Source of the DNA: Bolinopsis microptera
Taxonomy: Eukaryota; Ctenophora; Tentaculata; Lobata; Bolinopsidae
Assembly: GCF_026151205.1 (NCBI RefSeq)
Contig: NC_087079.1
Span: 4,235,230 to 4,299,229 of the forward strand
Length of the DNA stretch: 64,000 nt
Reading direction: 5' to 3'
The position numbers and the translations under genes are program-made. The notes below the pieces were generated by a model. That model saw only the letters and a list, made by a program, of their open reading frames with translations. It ran no database searches and had not been told where the DNA came from. Positions 21,991-32,998 of the stretch are shown here, piece after piece. Position 1 is the first letter of the stretch, and every line of letters starts with the position of its first letter.

Positions 21991-24900
21991 ATGTGGATTT
22001 TTGTATCATGGTTCATTGCAACAGCTGCCATCCTCGGATCAGGTATTTTCAACTTTACTTTATCTATTTTGTCTCTGGAATGTGTACTTCCTTTATAAGT
22101 GGTGACTCCTTTCATGATTCATCATGTCAGGAATTTATTCGAGCGACCACTCATAAATTGTTTTTCAGCAACTGGAGTGATAACATGGACAGAAGATCAA
22201 AACACGCTGAGTGTTGCTAAAACAACCAATATTGACAGTCTTGTTACAGGGTCTCAACTTAACGTCAGGTAAGCATTTAGCCCTTTTAACGAATACTTCT
22301 AATACTTCTCTTCTTCTTCTAATACTTCTCTAGAGTTCTAAATCTAGGTAAACTATAGGTAAAAATATAATATTAATCATAAGCTAAAATGTACTAATCT
22401 TTGTATTCTAAATGGGGAAAAAGAAGAAACATTGTCAGTCAGTCGAGAAAATTGTCAGTCAGGCTACATGGCAGCTTTGTAGATGTTGTGACTATGCTAG
22501 TAGTGGTCCCAGGCTTGCGACTGGAATTGTCACTTTTAAGCACTAAAATTTTTGATTGACAGTACAAAGATTATGATTATACAATTTATGGTGTACATTT
22601 TTAGGGCCCAATTTAACAGTTCTAAAGAGGGAGTGATAAAGTTCATGACTGAAGCTGACTTAGTAGCTTTCTACCTAGCTGTAGCTACAGATGGTCTCAC
22701 TATTATTTGCGGAAACGACAGAACCAAGGTTTAAGATCATAAACACACAAAAACAATATTCGTATGATACGATGGTGAAATTTGATGAATTTTATTCCAA
22801 AATTAACCTAGATAACTAATTTTACAAACAAATCACGCTCAATATTAAATTCAGTTTACAACAAAACTGAGATCACCGCTAAAAGAGGGTGAGAGTTACG
22901 AATACCAAGTGGATATTACAAATGAGGGATACTCGACTACTTTCCAGAGAGAAACGTTTCCGGTCACTCTCTACGCTAAGTCCGGTAAATTTAACTTGTA
23001 GTTGTAGTTTCACAAAAGGTAGTCTGGTAGTATTACAGTAGTTTTACACGACGTGCCTATCCTTATGCGCGACGCTCTTTTCGAGCATCTCACTCTATGA
23101 CTATACGTGAGAGAAGCGAACAATACACTTGCAAGCTAGGTAACAATCCAACTATCTAATACTGTCCAATTTCAAGGCACATAGGATCTATGATTATGAA
23201 GAAAATCTACTAAAACGTTCATAATTGAACAATCTTATCATGAAAGATGTTTAATTTTACATGGGGACCCCAGGCTATAATGTTTATAAACATAGAGATT
23301 CGGTGGAATGACAGGCTGAGCGCCGCACAGTAAGAAAAATGTGTTTGACCAAGCTGTTGCAACTTGCATCATGTGTCAATCAAGAAAATTACTTTTCCTT
23401 TTTCGATATTTATATCAGGCCGCAAATTTACATGATTACCATAATGGGAATAAACAATAGTATACCAAATATGAGTCAAATCAAATATGTCTGGTAATTA
23501 CTGGGCGGCGCTCAGCCTGTCATTCCGCCGAATCTTTATTCATTTAAACATAATAGCCTGGGGTCCCCAGGTAAGTCTGGTAACTACTGTTAACTAAGTT
23601 GGTAACTACTGGTAAATACTGGTTTACTATACTGGTAACTAATAGTAACTACCGGTATAGTAAATACTTATTATTACTAATAATTACCGGTAAATACTTG
23701 TTAATGTTATAGTTCTTTCCGGGAATTATATCCCTGAAATTAAGTCGTGAACACTGGTAACCGATAATTCCCCGCAAGGGTTGCCAGCGTATTATTAGGA
23801 CATACTGCGAGTCACCTCAAACTGGCTGCAGCTGGCGGGAAGTTTCAAAACAAATAATTTTAATTGTATAGTTGCGCACTATTATATTATTATTAATATA
23901 TCATACTGCACTAACATATATATTACACACTATATGGTATCAAAATCACATACCTTAAAAAGAACATATAATTAATACCATCTACCGCAGTGCCATAAAT
24001 TTAGTCTTAATTTTGACTAAATTTTTTCGGCGGCTAATTTAAAAGCTGGCTAAAATTTAAGTAGAGCAAGAAAATTACATTAATTATGATTATTGATTAA
24101 TGTAATGACATCACCGTTCCTACTGCTGAACTACTTTGTCTATTACAGGTGTAATCAACCGCTTTTAGTTTTATGCTTTCACATTCTCTTACTTCCTTTT
24201 CCCATCAGGCAGTATATACATTTAGTTTAAAACTCATTGAAGTAAATATGTAAAACGACCCCTTCTAGAATTTAGCCTTAAAAATCGCTGCTAATGCTAT
24301 ATGTGGTAATGATATGTGCGAAATAGAAAGAATCTAGCTATTAAGCAATGGAAAAATCAAATAAATGGAATGGAAAATGGTCTCGAAAAGTCAAAAAATG
24401 TGACTAAAATAGTTGTAGACTAACAAATGGTAACCAAAATTTTTGTAACCATATGTATTGTGAACCAAATTTATTGTCCTTAAGGTAACACAGGCTTCGT
24501 GCCCCGTGATCCCTCCGCTAAAGCGTCGGGAATTATCGCGGGTAGCTCTCAACAGTCAACAGCCAAGATATTATTGTATCATAACTACTGATAACTCTCC
24601 TAGACTGGCAGTGTATGCACGTGGATACAGACTTTGCAGGTTACGATATACACGAGGGGTACTCTTCTGGAATCGCGGACTGTTATAACAGGTACCTTAT
24701 TGGACGTTATTTGACCGAAGACGCGAACCTAAGTAATGTTTATAAATTTACGTACTTACTTAGCACCACCAAAATTTGAACGGACATTTAGAAGAACGGA
24801 CATTAAAATGAACGCTTGGGCCTATTATATATAGCGTCCAACTAATAATGTCCGTTCAATTAAATTTTGATAAAGTATATAGATAATTTTTATAATTAAT

Positions 24901-27558
24901 TTATAGACTATGAGTATACTGCATTGTGCATCTAGCAAGGCTTTCACTTTCAATTTATATATATTGATATTTTATCTATTATTTTTATTCACTTTTTAAA
25001 AAATATGCAACCTACCGAAACCGATGGTGCCCGCATTCGGACAGATATGCTTTCAACTCGCATTTTATAAACTTGACGTGCTAAACAGGGGTAACGTTTA
25101 TACATAGGTTGGATCTTATGCCATCGCTGTGTTTCATATTTGGGACCTGTAACTTTGGGGCCAACGTATGTAATGTTACTTTTGGCCCCCCCCCCCCCTA
25201 TAGTCTCACTAATTTGACTTCTCTTCCTACTAGGTGTCTAAATATGGCAAGGTGTGAAGCTTTCATGATCGTTTACAAAGGGAGTATTGGTTATAAACAA
25301 GTCAACTGGTGCTGGTGTAAGAGCCGGAAGTATGGTGTAGGAGCAACCCGTTTGGTAAACATTAAAGCAGCTAATATGGACTGCTTCATAGGTTGGTTCT
25401 ATTAGAAATTTTAACTCAACATCAGATGTTAAGATATAATGAAACCGATTTTCTTAGATTTAAAACAATATCCATTAATTTTTCATGTTTCTGATGTTTA
25501 GAAGTGAAGTGTATTAATTTATCCATATCACGAAACTATGATATCTATTATCTAAGCTATCAGTTTTGATTTTTGCAGTATATTCTTTACATATTTTATT
25601 TCTCCTCATTCTTTGTTAGTAATAAGATATTATTCATTAGATAACACAGATGTAAAAAAGTTGCAAGGATCTGGAGCTGTTTTTAACGAACTTACACTGG
25701 GAATATTACAAGGTATTTATCAGATCTGAATATAGAGTTTAGAGTTTAGTTTAGGATTTTACCTATAATATTTAGAATACACACGACACCAGTTATATAA
25801 CTCACAAGATAACTTCACCGTCACCACTCCTGGAACTAACAACACTGAATACAGAACCGCACTCCAACACACCATCGACAACATTACCAGTGAAACGATC
25901 ACCTGCTACACAGACGGGTCTCTATCAGACTCCGGAAGTGGGGCTGGGTACATCATCACGACTGACAACAACAACACCACCCTGGAAGAGAGATCATTCA
26001 AGCTCCCTGATTATTGTACTGTCTACCAGACAGAGCTCACTGCAATCATTGAAGCCTGCAAGTATCTCTCATCCTACACCAATTCACACATCATTATATG
26101 GTCTGATAGTCTCTCCTCCATACAAGCTATTTCCTCGCTTTCAACGAGGAGCAGAACTACTAGAGACTGTTATGACACCCTTAACGCACTCGGATCGAAC
26201 AACACTCTAGAGATCCGATGGATCGCAGCCCATATTGGGTTGTGGGGAAATGAAAAAGCGGATGAGCTGGCCAAGCTTGGCACGACCAGCGAACACGTTT
26301 TGAAATGCCCAATCCCTCAATCTTACATCAAACGACAAATCAACAACAAAGTCCACAGACTGAATCAGGATATCTGGTTAACGGATGGTCCTAGACACAC
26401 CAAACTAACACTTGGCCAAAAGCACACCAAAATAATCAATAATATAAACACGTCACTCATCAACAATAGACAAGACTATAGAACCGCAGTCCACCTAATC
26501 ACGGGCCACTGTGGCTTAAACAAACACCTCCACACCATCCGCAAATCAAGCACCAGTGCTTGTCCTATGTGCGGTGACGGAGAGGAAACTGTCTCACACT
26601 TTCTTGGACAGTGCCCAGCTATTGCCCAAATAAGAGGTCAATACTTTCGGGACTACTACCTCTCGGTCAACGACATATTCGACAACCACCACATTACCAC
26701 AATCGTCAACTTCACAAACCGCACCAAACGCTTAATAGTACCAGAAGAACTGGATCAGACTGGCGTAACTTAGCGCATTAACACATTACATATGCAGCCT
26801 TGCCTAACTGATTTACAAACTCATCTGGTACCAAAGCGCGGTATTCCCATTCAGATCATTACCACCACCGTCCTCCACAATTCACACTGTTGTCTCCGAT
26901 AAACCCCCCTCATCCCAGAGGTAGGCAAAGCATCTTAATGCTATCCTCTAGTGGGCTTTCTATGCCCAGCCTCTCTTAAAAAAAAAAAAAAAAAAAAAAA
27001 AAACTCACAAGATATCATATCACATATAATACAGTATATTACCTTATCGGACCTTATTTGACCGAACATATGAATGAACGGACATTAAAATGAACGCTCA
27101 AACTGATCAAAGGCATTCAAAACCATCAAAAATCCAAATTTGTTCATCTTTTTTTTGGCGTTTTAAAAATTTTAGCAGAGTATTCGTAAATCAATTTTTC
27201 ATACAATAAGCAAAAAAAGCAGTCGTTAAGCAGTAAAAATGTCAAAATATCTGTCAGTGTCTATGATTATGAAAGTTGTTAAAAACAACAGATACGAAAT
27301 ATGACCGGATTTGATGAGTATATCAAAGGTCATTTTCTTCGAATGGGTGCATTACGATTAAATAATTTCAGTCAATTTTAATTTCTGTTATTGGAATAAA
27401 CTATATCATTGGATCAATGAAAAACAAGTTATTATAAAATTTAAATATTCTTAGAATCGCATTATGGCATGTCGATCACTTTCTTGATCTTCGGCTTCCT
27501 CGTTCACTTCTTCGGAGATACTAAATTTACACTGAAATACAGGACCGAGGTGGTCTAA
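21991..27558 (+). CDS. Type I membrane protein with signal peptide, beta-rich ectodomain and PAN/apple domain, 8 exons
   Basis: Exons: 21991-22042, 22169-22268, 22605-22728, 22855-22984, 24604-24691, 25234-25391, 25641-25712, 27455-27558. All junctions have GT-AG sites with matching phases (1, 2, 0, 1, 2, 1, 1) and the total is 828 bases, 275 residues. Residues 1-18 are a signal peptide (MWIFVSWFIATAAILGS). Residues ~19-134 form a Cys-poor, probably beta-sandwich domain that faintly resembles the farnesoic acid O-methyltransferase-like fold; I do not name it. Residues ~136-217 are a PAN/apple domain: WQC, then C-YNR-C-LNMAR-C-EAFMIVY, NWCWC and NMDCF. Residues ~247-261 (MSITFLIFGFLVHFF) are a membrane span with a 14-residue basic tail. 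Apple domains bind proteins or sugars; the ligand here is unknown. Intron 7 contains a retroelement. The last exon lies in the loop of a foldback element. Confidence 0.75.
23260..23574. mobile_element. MITE/foldback with ~65-bp inverted ends (TGGGGACCCCAGGCTAT)
   Basis: Inside intron 4 of the PAN gene. Left TGGGGACCCCAGGCTATAAT and right ATAATAGCCTGGGGTCCCCA are inverted copies. Further in, GATTCGG(T/C)GGAATGACAGG and CTGAGCGCCGC are shared in inverted order. The loop (~180 bases) is non-coding. I could not define a target duplication. A related fragment (GCGCTCAGTCTGTCA) occurs near 35230. Confidence 0.75.
24693..24862. repeat. Fragment of the TACCTTAT-ended foldback family, starting at a splice donor
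   Basis: TACCTTATTGGACGTTATTT then GACCG closely matches the end of the foldback at 27040 (TACCTTATCGGACC). It is followed by the same AACGGACATTAAAATGAACG word and an inverted AATGTCCGTTCA. It begins one base after the start of the exon 5 donor of the PAN gene, so that donor (AACAG then GTACCT) is partly formed by the repeat end. Confidence 0.55.
25811..26773 (+). CDS. C-terminal part of a non-LTR ORF2: RNase H plus zinc knuckle (partial)
   Basis: The frame is open from the 5' edge of the insertion to TAA, 320 residues. An RNase HI domain shows the catalytic acids in order: YTDGS (Asp), QTELTAIIEA (Glu), WSDSLSSI (Asp), then AAHIGLWGNEKADELA (His/Asp). After a linker comes a CPMCGDGEETVSHFLGQCP zinc knuckle, typical of the C-terminus of I/Jockey-superfamily ORF2 proteins with RNase H. 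No stop or frameshift breaks it, so the insertion is fairly young. There is no RT domain and no start codon of its own, so it is not expected to work. Confidence 0.88.
   Translation, partial: NFTVTTPGTNNTEYRTALQHTIDNITSETITCYTDGSLSDSGSGAGYIITTDNNNTTLEERSFKLPDYCTVYQTELTAIIEACKYLSSYTNSHIIIWSDSLSSIQAISSLSTRSRTTRDCYDTLNALGSNNTLEIRWIAAHIGLWGNEKADELAKLGTTSEHVLKCPIPQSYIKRQINNKVHRLNQDIWLTDGPRHTKLTLGQKHTKIINNINTSLINNRQDYRTAVHLITGHCGLNKHLHTIRKSSTSACPMCGDGEETVSHFLGQCPAIAQIRGQYFRDYYLSVNDIFDNHHITTIVNFTNRTKRLIVPEELDQTGVT
25812..27002 (+). mobile_element. 5'-truncated non-LTR retrotransposon with poly(A) and 12-bp target duplication
   Basis: ACTCACAAGATA occurs at 25800-25811 and again at 27003-27014, immediately after a ~24-base A tail (26978-27002). 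The insertion lies in intron 7 of the PAN gene in the sense orientation. Only the 3' part of ORF2 remains. Target-primed reverse transcription with 5' truncation explains the structure. Confidence 0.92.
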
Positions 27559-27982
27559 CAAAAATGGTTTTCAAAAAGCGGATATCACTATTTATATATT
27601 AATTATACTGAATACTGATGCTTTAAGCATAAAATATAAAATATTTAATGCACAATAACCCATTCGAAGAAAATGACCTTTGATATGCTCATAAAATCCG
27701 GTCATATTTCGTATCTGTTGTAATTTTTAAACAACTTTCATAATCATAGACACTGATATATGACAGATATTTTGACATTTTTACTGCTTAATGACTGCTT
27801 TTCTTGTTTATTGTATGAAAAATTGATTTACAAATAATCTGCTAAAATTTTAAAAACGCCAAAAAAGGATGAACAAATTTGGATTTCGATGGTTTTGAAT
27901 GCCTTTTGAGCGTTCATTTTAATGTCCGTTCATAACTATGTCCGTTCATTTAATGTCCGGTCAAATAAGGTCTGATAAGGTA
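27040..27982. mobile_element. Foldback element, ~325-bp inverted arms, 6-bp target duplication, loop holds the PAN-gene terminal exon
   Basis: Arms 27040-27365 (TACCTTATCGGACCTTATTT...) and 27657-27982 (...GACCG/GATAAGGTA, inverted) are near-identical. GTATAT flanks both ends (27034-27039 and 27983-27988). The ~290-base loop contains the acceptor TATTCTTAG at 27454 and the transmembrane exon 27455-27558. There is no transposase. Related ends occur at 24693, 28489 and 32627. Confidence 0.82.
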
Positions 27983-28053
27983 GTATATTATTATTACAAT
28001 TCGACCCGCTTTACAAATAGTAAGATATCAAAATAATATCAGGGTAATTTTGC

Positions 28054-28452
28054 CAGTGATGCACGCCGGTTCATTTTTCGCCAACCGGCGGCGGCGTGCC
28101 CAAAATGGCCCGGCGTGGCGGCGTTCGGCGGCGTGGAACATAATTTTGTCAAAATTTAGGTTTGAATTTCCAGGCCCACAAAAATTGTGGCGTACGTGCG
28201 TGCATGAAATAATGATGTAATAAGTGTGATTTTTACAATTATATTTGGTGGTTTTTACAATTATATTTAAGAAAAATCAAATTCTTAACATTGTCGTTGG
28301 ACAATTTGGATCTCCTAAAGTTTAAAATCAACCCCGACTGGCTCCATACTCTTTCTATTTCCTTTCACGCCACGCCGACTTGAGAGGTATCGGCGTGGCG
28401 GCGTGTGAAAATATGCCGGCGCGGCGGCGTCCGGCGGCGGCGTGCATCACTG
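28054..28452. mobile_element. hAT-type MITE, GC-rich, 8-bp target duplication AATTTTGC
   Basis: Ends CAGTGATGCACGCC and GGCGTGCATCACTG are exact inverted repeats with the CAGTG start common in hAT elements. AATTTTGC flanks both sides (28046-28053 and 28453-28460). The subterminal regions are dense in CGGCGGCG words, far more GC-rich than the surroundings. It is 399 bp and non-coding. Confidence 0.92.
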
Positions 28453-29350
28453 AATTTTGCATGGCTGAAATGTAACGCTTGATTTGCATACCTTATCGGT
28501 CATAATTATCACGGACATTACGTTCACGCTGAACTCGGAAGACCTTAGCGTGAATAATTGCGTAGATATGTGTGTAGCTGTTTACTATATTAGCTTATTA
28601 GTATACTAGGACAAATATAATCACTCCTCAGTCACATTTTATTTTTAGAGTTCGGAAAAAGAGTAAAACAGTTATTAAAATTTTAAAAATCACCAAATAG
28701 TTTCACAGATTTTGGAAATTTTTGGGCGGCCATGAGCGTGAATAATTATGTCCGTAAAAAATTCGGTCCGTGAAAAAGCTGTCTGTGACAATTATCACAG
28801 TGCTGGCAAGCACGACCGTTGCATTTATTGTGGGTATACTATGTTCCCCATTTACTATTATACCCCCTTTACTATTATACCCCCTTTACTATTATACCCC
28901 CTTTGGTACACGTTACAAGCCTCTTTTGTGCACGCGAAGCGTGCACTCCGGCCGGAGGCGGCGGCCGAAGGCCGCCGCCTCCGGCAGGAGTTTTCCAGGC
29001 ATTAAGACTCATCGGAAGTCGTTAAGCAGAATTATTTTTAGTTCAAAACATTCTAATTTGATGTCAAAGATGACAGGAATAAAAAATAGTTATGTTGAGA
29101 TTTTTAAGAAATTTGCATAAAATACTCGCCAGCACTGTTATACGAAATTCGGTAAAAAACCCAAAATCGCCATATTCAGGTGCCTTAAAAACCATGTTAA
29201 AATTGAGTTAGAGATCTGAAATTTTTCAGGGCGTCTAGACGTTGATCAAATCGACTGCAAAAAAAGTTTCAGGTTTCAGGAGTATCGGGAAATGGGTTTT
29301 CTAGAACCCCTGTTTTACGACAGATTGTCGTGATATATATATATATACAT

Positions 29351-29680
29351 ATTTGACCAAAACCCATAATCATGGGTAGAGTGTACCGCTGCCAGTGTCT
29401 CTCTTTTCCAAACAAAAGGAAATGATATTAATTTGAATAACCGTCCGAAAATGCAAATTGATACCGAGAATGAAATCGGTCGCTCGTTTTTCCATTCGAT
29501 CACGGCTTACGAATTGTAATATAAAGCTTATTGATTGGAAAAAGCGAGCGACCGATTTCATTCTCGGTATCAATTTGCATTTTCGGACGGTTATTCAAAT
29601 TAATATCATTTCCTTTTGTTTGGAAAAGAGAGACACTGGCAGCGGTACACTCTACCCATGATTATGGGTTTTGGTCAAAT
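29351..29680. mobile_element. Foldback element F, copy 1 (~150-bp arms)
   Basis: ATTTGACCAAAACCCAT at the left and ATGGGTTTTGGTCAAAT at the right end near-perfect inverted arms that include CCGCTGCCAGTGTCTCTCTT and GATACCGAGAATGAAATCGG. The loop around 29500-29535 is short. It is non-coding; the small frames on both strands are mirror images of each other. Confidence 0.85.
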
Positions 29681-32108
29681 ATCATCTCTTTTTGATTATA
29701 ATGTCAGGATAATTTACAAAGCCGAAATGTAAACTCATAACTTCATTAATATTTATATTAATAATTAGGAGGTAATTTCATCGATTTCGAAATTTTACCT
29801 GACTGAATATGGCACTTTTTACTTATTCAAGTTGGCATTAAATTCATATATAATGCCATTTAAATATCGTGGGAAAGCAGAATTTATTCGAAATCACGAA
29901 TGAGCAAAATTCTCACCTTTCGCACGTGCAAACTTTGAGCGGACGTTGCGTGCGGATACAATATTGAATCACCGTAAATTTTTGCATAGCAGTATTTTAT
30001 ATATAGTTTAATAAGCATGCAAAGTTTCAGAAGATTTCATATAGAACTTGGATCACAACGAGACTCCAAAGTTGATAAAAATGGTGAAAACAGCAATTTT
30101 CAGTAATTTTAGCAATTTTCTATCAAATTGGGCGTGTCCCCACGTGTGCAACTTTTTGATTTTCAACTTTAAAACTAGCCTATAACACAATTTAGACCTT
30201 TAAAAAGCAAAATTGAGCTCCACAACCCAAGGGATGGCCCAACACCAGAGAATACTAATTCACAACTTTTGTGTTTTTATAAAATTATTCTTCAAAAAAG
30301 CACTTACTTCAATAGCGAATATCTTTATGAAGAAGCAAAGTAAGAAACTTTTCCGGTAGATTTTCAGAATGCTTGAACAATTATCTAAGGTGAAAATGTC
30401 CTCAGATTTTGAATAAAATTACTCCTTAATGGTTTAAAATCGATTTGAAAAGTTGTTACTTTGTCAAAAATCAAGTTTTAAAAACACTTAATTTGATGAC
30501 GTCATCAAGTGATGATGATGAAGATAAATTATTTTTTGATATAATGTAAACTAAAGTATAAACAATTATCTTTAAAACCTGTGGTTCGAAATGACTGTAT
30601 CTTTTATACTTTTGAATCTACGGACACTTAAATGTAGGCTACAATTGACTTCAAAAGCGTCTATACATACATATATATATATACTTCACGACAATCTGTT
30701 GTAAAACAGGGGTTCCAGAAAACCCACTTCCCGATACTCCTGAAACATGCAATTTTTTTTACAGTCGATTTGGACAAGGTCTAGACGCCCTTCAAAGTTT
30801 CAGATCTCTAACTCAATTTTAACATGGTTTTTAAGGGACCTGAATATGGCGATTTTGGGTTTTTACCTAATTTCGTATAACATGCTGGCGCGTATTTTGC
30901 GCAAATTTCTTAAAAACCTCCACATAACTATTTCTTATTCCTGTCATCTTTAACATTGAATTAAAATGTTTTGAACTTAAATATACCTGCTGAACTACTT
31001 TCGATGAGTATTAATGCCTGGAAAACAATAAAGGGGATATACTAGTATAGGGGGTAAATAGTATTGTGAATATAAGGGCGACGGTAATGCTTGCCAGCAT
31101 TGTGATTCAGGGATAGACGCTTTGCCAGTCAATTGTAGCCTGTATTTAATTGTCCATAGATTCAAAAGTATAAAAGATAAAGCCATTTCCGACCACAGGT
31201 TTTGCAAATAATTGTTTACACTTTAGTTTACATTGTATAAAAAAATTATTTGACGTCATAAACACCCCTTGATGACGTCATCAAGTTAACCGTTTTTAAA
31301 ACTTTAAAAATTAATTTTAAACCATTAAGGAGTAATTTTATTCAAAATCTGAGGAGATTTTCACCTTAGATAATTGTTCAAGCATTCTGAAAATCTACCG
31401 GAAAGTTTTTCTAGCTTGCTCCTTCATAAAGATATTCGTCATTGAAGTTTGTGCTTTTTCGAAGAATTATTTTATAAAAACGTCAATTTTGCGATTTAGT
31501 ATTCTCTGGTGTTGGGCCATGCCTTGAGTTGAGGAGCTCAGTTCTGCTTCCTATAGGTATAAATTGTGCATTAGGCTAGTTTTGAAGTTGAAAATCGAAA
31601 AGTTGCACACGTGGGGACACGCCCAAATTGATAGAAAATTGCTAAAATCACTGAAAATTGCTGTTTTCGTCATTTTCTGTCAACTTTAGAGTGCCGTTGT
31701 GATTACAGTTCTTCTTGAAATACTTTGAAACTTTGCATGCTTATCAAGCTATATATAAAACAATTACATGAAAAAATTTACGGCGATTCAATATTGGATG
31801 CGCACGCAACGTCCGCTCAAAGTTTGCACGTGCGAAAGGTGAGAATTTTGCTCATTCGTGATTTCCAACAAATTCTGCTTTGCCACGACAGTTTAATGTC
31901 ATTATATATGAATTTAATGCCAACTTGAATGAGTATTAGGTGGCATATTCAGTCAGTGATCGACCGATATGCTTACCTAAACACAAGGAAATGTTTTTAA
32001 AGGAAAATTTCGAAATCGTTGAAACTTCCTCCTTATTAATTAATGAAGATATCAGTTTATATTTCGACTTTATAAAGTACCCTGACATTATAATCAAAAA
32101 GAGATGAT
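29681..32108. repeat. Large inverted repeat (arms ~1 kb) with a third repeat in its loop
   Basis: Arm B (29681-30660, starting ATCATCTCTTTTTGATTATA) is the reverse complement of arm B' (~31125-32108). Shared blocks include GCAAACTTTGAGCGGACGTT, GGGCGTGTCCCCACGTGTGC, CATTAAGGAGTAATTTTATT and TGATGACGTCATCAAGT. The loop (~30680-31110) is itself the inverted copy of 28790-29346 (ACAGATTGTCGTGATATAT, GATTTTGGGTTTTTTACC-type blocks). With the F copies outside, the order is A, F1, B, A', B', F2. No gene is seen. Confidence 0.78.
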
Positions 32109-32614
32109 ATTTTACCAAAACCCATATTCATGGGTAGAGTGGACCGCTGCCAGTGTCTCTCTTTCCCAAACAAAAGGAAATGATATTAATTTGATTGACC
32201 GTTCTCAAATGCAAAATGATACCGAGAATGAAATCGGTCGCTCGCTTTTCCCATTCATTTACAATTGTAATAGATTAAGAAAATCTACCCAAAGGCAGCT
32301 GTACTCGGCAATAAAGATTCAATAAACTTCAGCTAATTCAATAAGCAATAACTACTACCCTTACCCCGAAATACTAGGTATCGATCCGAACGCAACCCAA
32401 AGAGATTTTTACAGCATCTGACTGATGTAATCAATCGAAATTTATTACAATTCGTAAGCCGTGAATGAATGGAAAAAGCGAGCGACCGATTTCATTCTCG
32501 GTATCATTTTGCATTTGAGAACGGTCAATCAAATTAATATCATTTCCTTTTGTTTGGGAAAGAGAGACACTGGCAGCGGTCCACTCTACCCATGAATATG
32601 GGTTTTGGTAAAAT
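32109..32614. mobile_element. Foldback element F, copy 2 (longer loop)
   Basis: It starts ATTTTACCAAAACCCAT and ends ATGGGTTTTGGTAAAAT, with arms nearly identical to copy 1 at 29351-29680. The ~195-base loop (32265-32455) is longer than in copy 1 and unrelated to it. The right end abuts the GACCGATAAGGTA terminus at 32615-32627. Confidence 0.82.
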
Positions 32615-32764
32615 GACCGATAAGGTATATAATATCTTGAATTTTCAATTTTCACTTTCAGTATGTATCAACCATGCTGGATAGCCTCAACTCAGATATC
32701 TATTCGATGATAATCCTGTTATTCTTGAAGTGCCCCTGCGCCGACAAAATATAGTTTCTAGCTC

Positions 32765-32998
32765 TTATACAGGCTGAGTGCATGGTAGTTAGGGCTTCTG
32801 TGCAAAAGGTTCAGGGTTCGAATCCCCGTATCACATAGTTTATGGAGTAGCTGAAGATTTATTGGATCTATGCCATCTCCTGATCTCCTGATCGGTCGAT
32901 TCAGCCGAATGATAAGAAACTTGATTTTTAGTTAGTAAACCCGCGATGGGGTTGCATGTGCCTTAATAAAAATATTACAATCATTTATTATTATATCA
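32765..32998 (+). repeat. tRNA-derived SINE
   Basis: The head at 32771-32834 has a tRNA-like A box (GCATGGTAGTTAGGGCTTC) and a canonical B box GGTTCGAATCC (32815-32825). A ~150-base non-tRNA body follows, ending in an AT-rich ATTTATTATTATA tail. The acceptor stem is not complementary and the sequence runs on past the tRNA length, so this is a SINE and not a tRNA gene. Confidence 0.65.

Larger units (their letters stand above)
28489..32627. mobile_element. Composite block bounded by TACCTTATCGGTCA inverted ends
   Basis: TACCTTATCGGTCA at 28489 and TGACCGATAAGGTA ending at 32627 are exact inverted copies, ~4.1 kb apart. Between them lie several nested foldbacks listed separately and a trimer of ACTATTATACCCCCTTT at 28853-28903. 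I cannot show a target duplication, so the whole block being one transposable unit is inference. Confidence 0.45.

Noticed and set aside
28748-29120. Frames through the CTATTATACCCCCTTT trimer and GC-rich patch at 28.9 kb
   Set aside because: Low-complexity and part of the nested repeats; no gene features.
32771-32834. tRNA gene
   Set aside because: The B box is perfect, but the acceptor and D stems do not pair and the sequence continues as a SINE body with an AT-rich tail.
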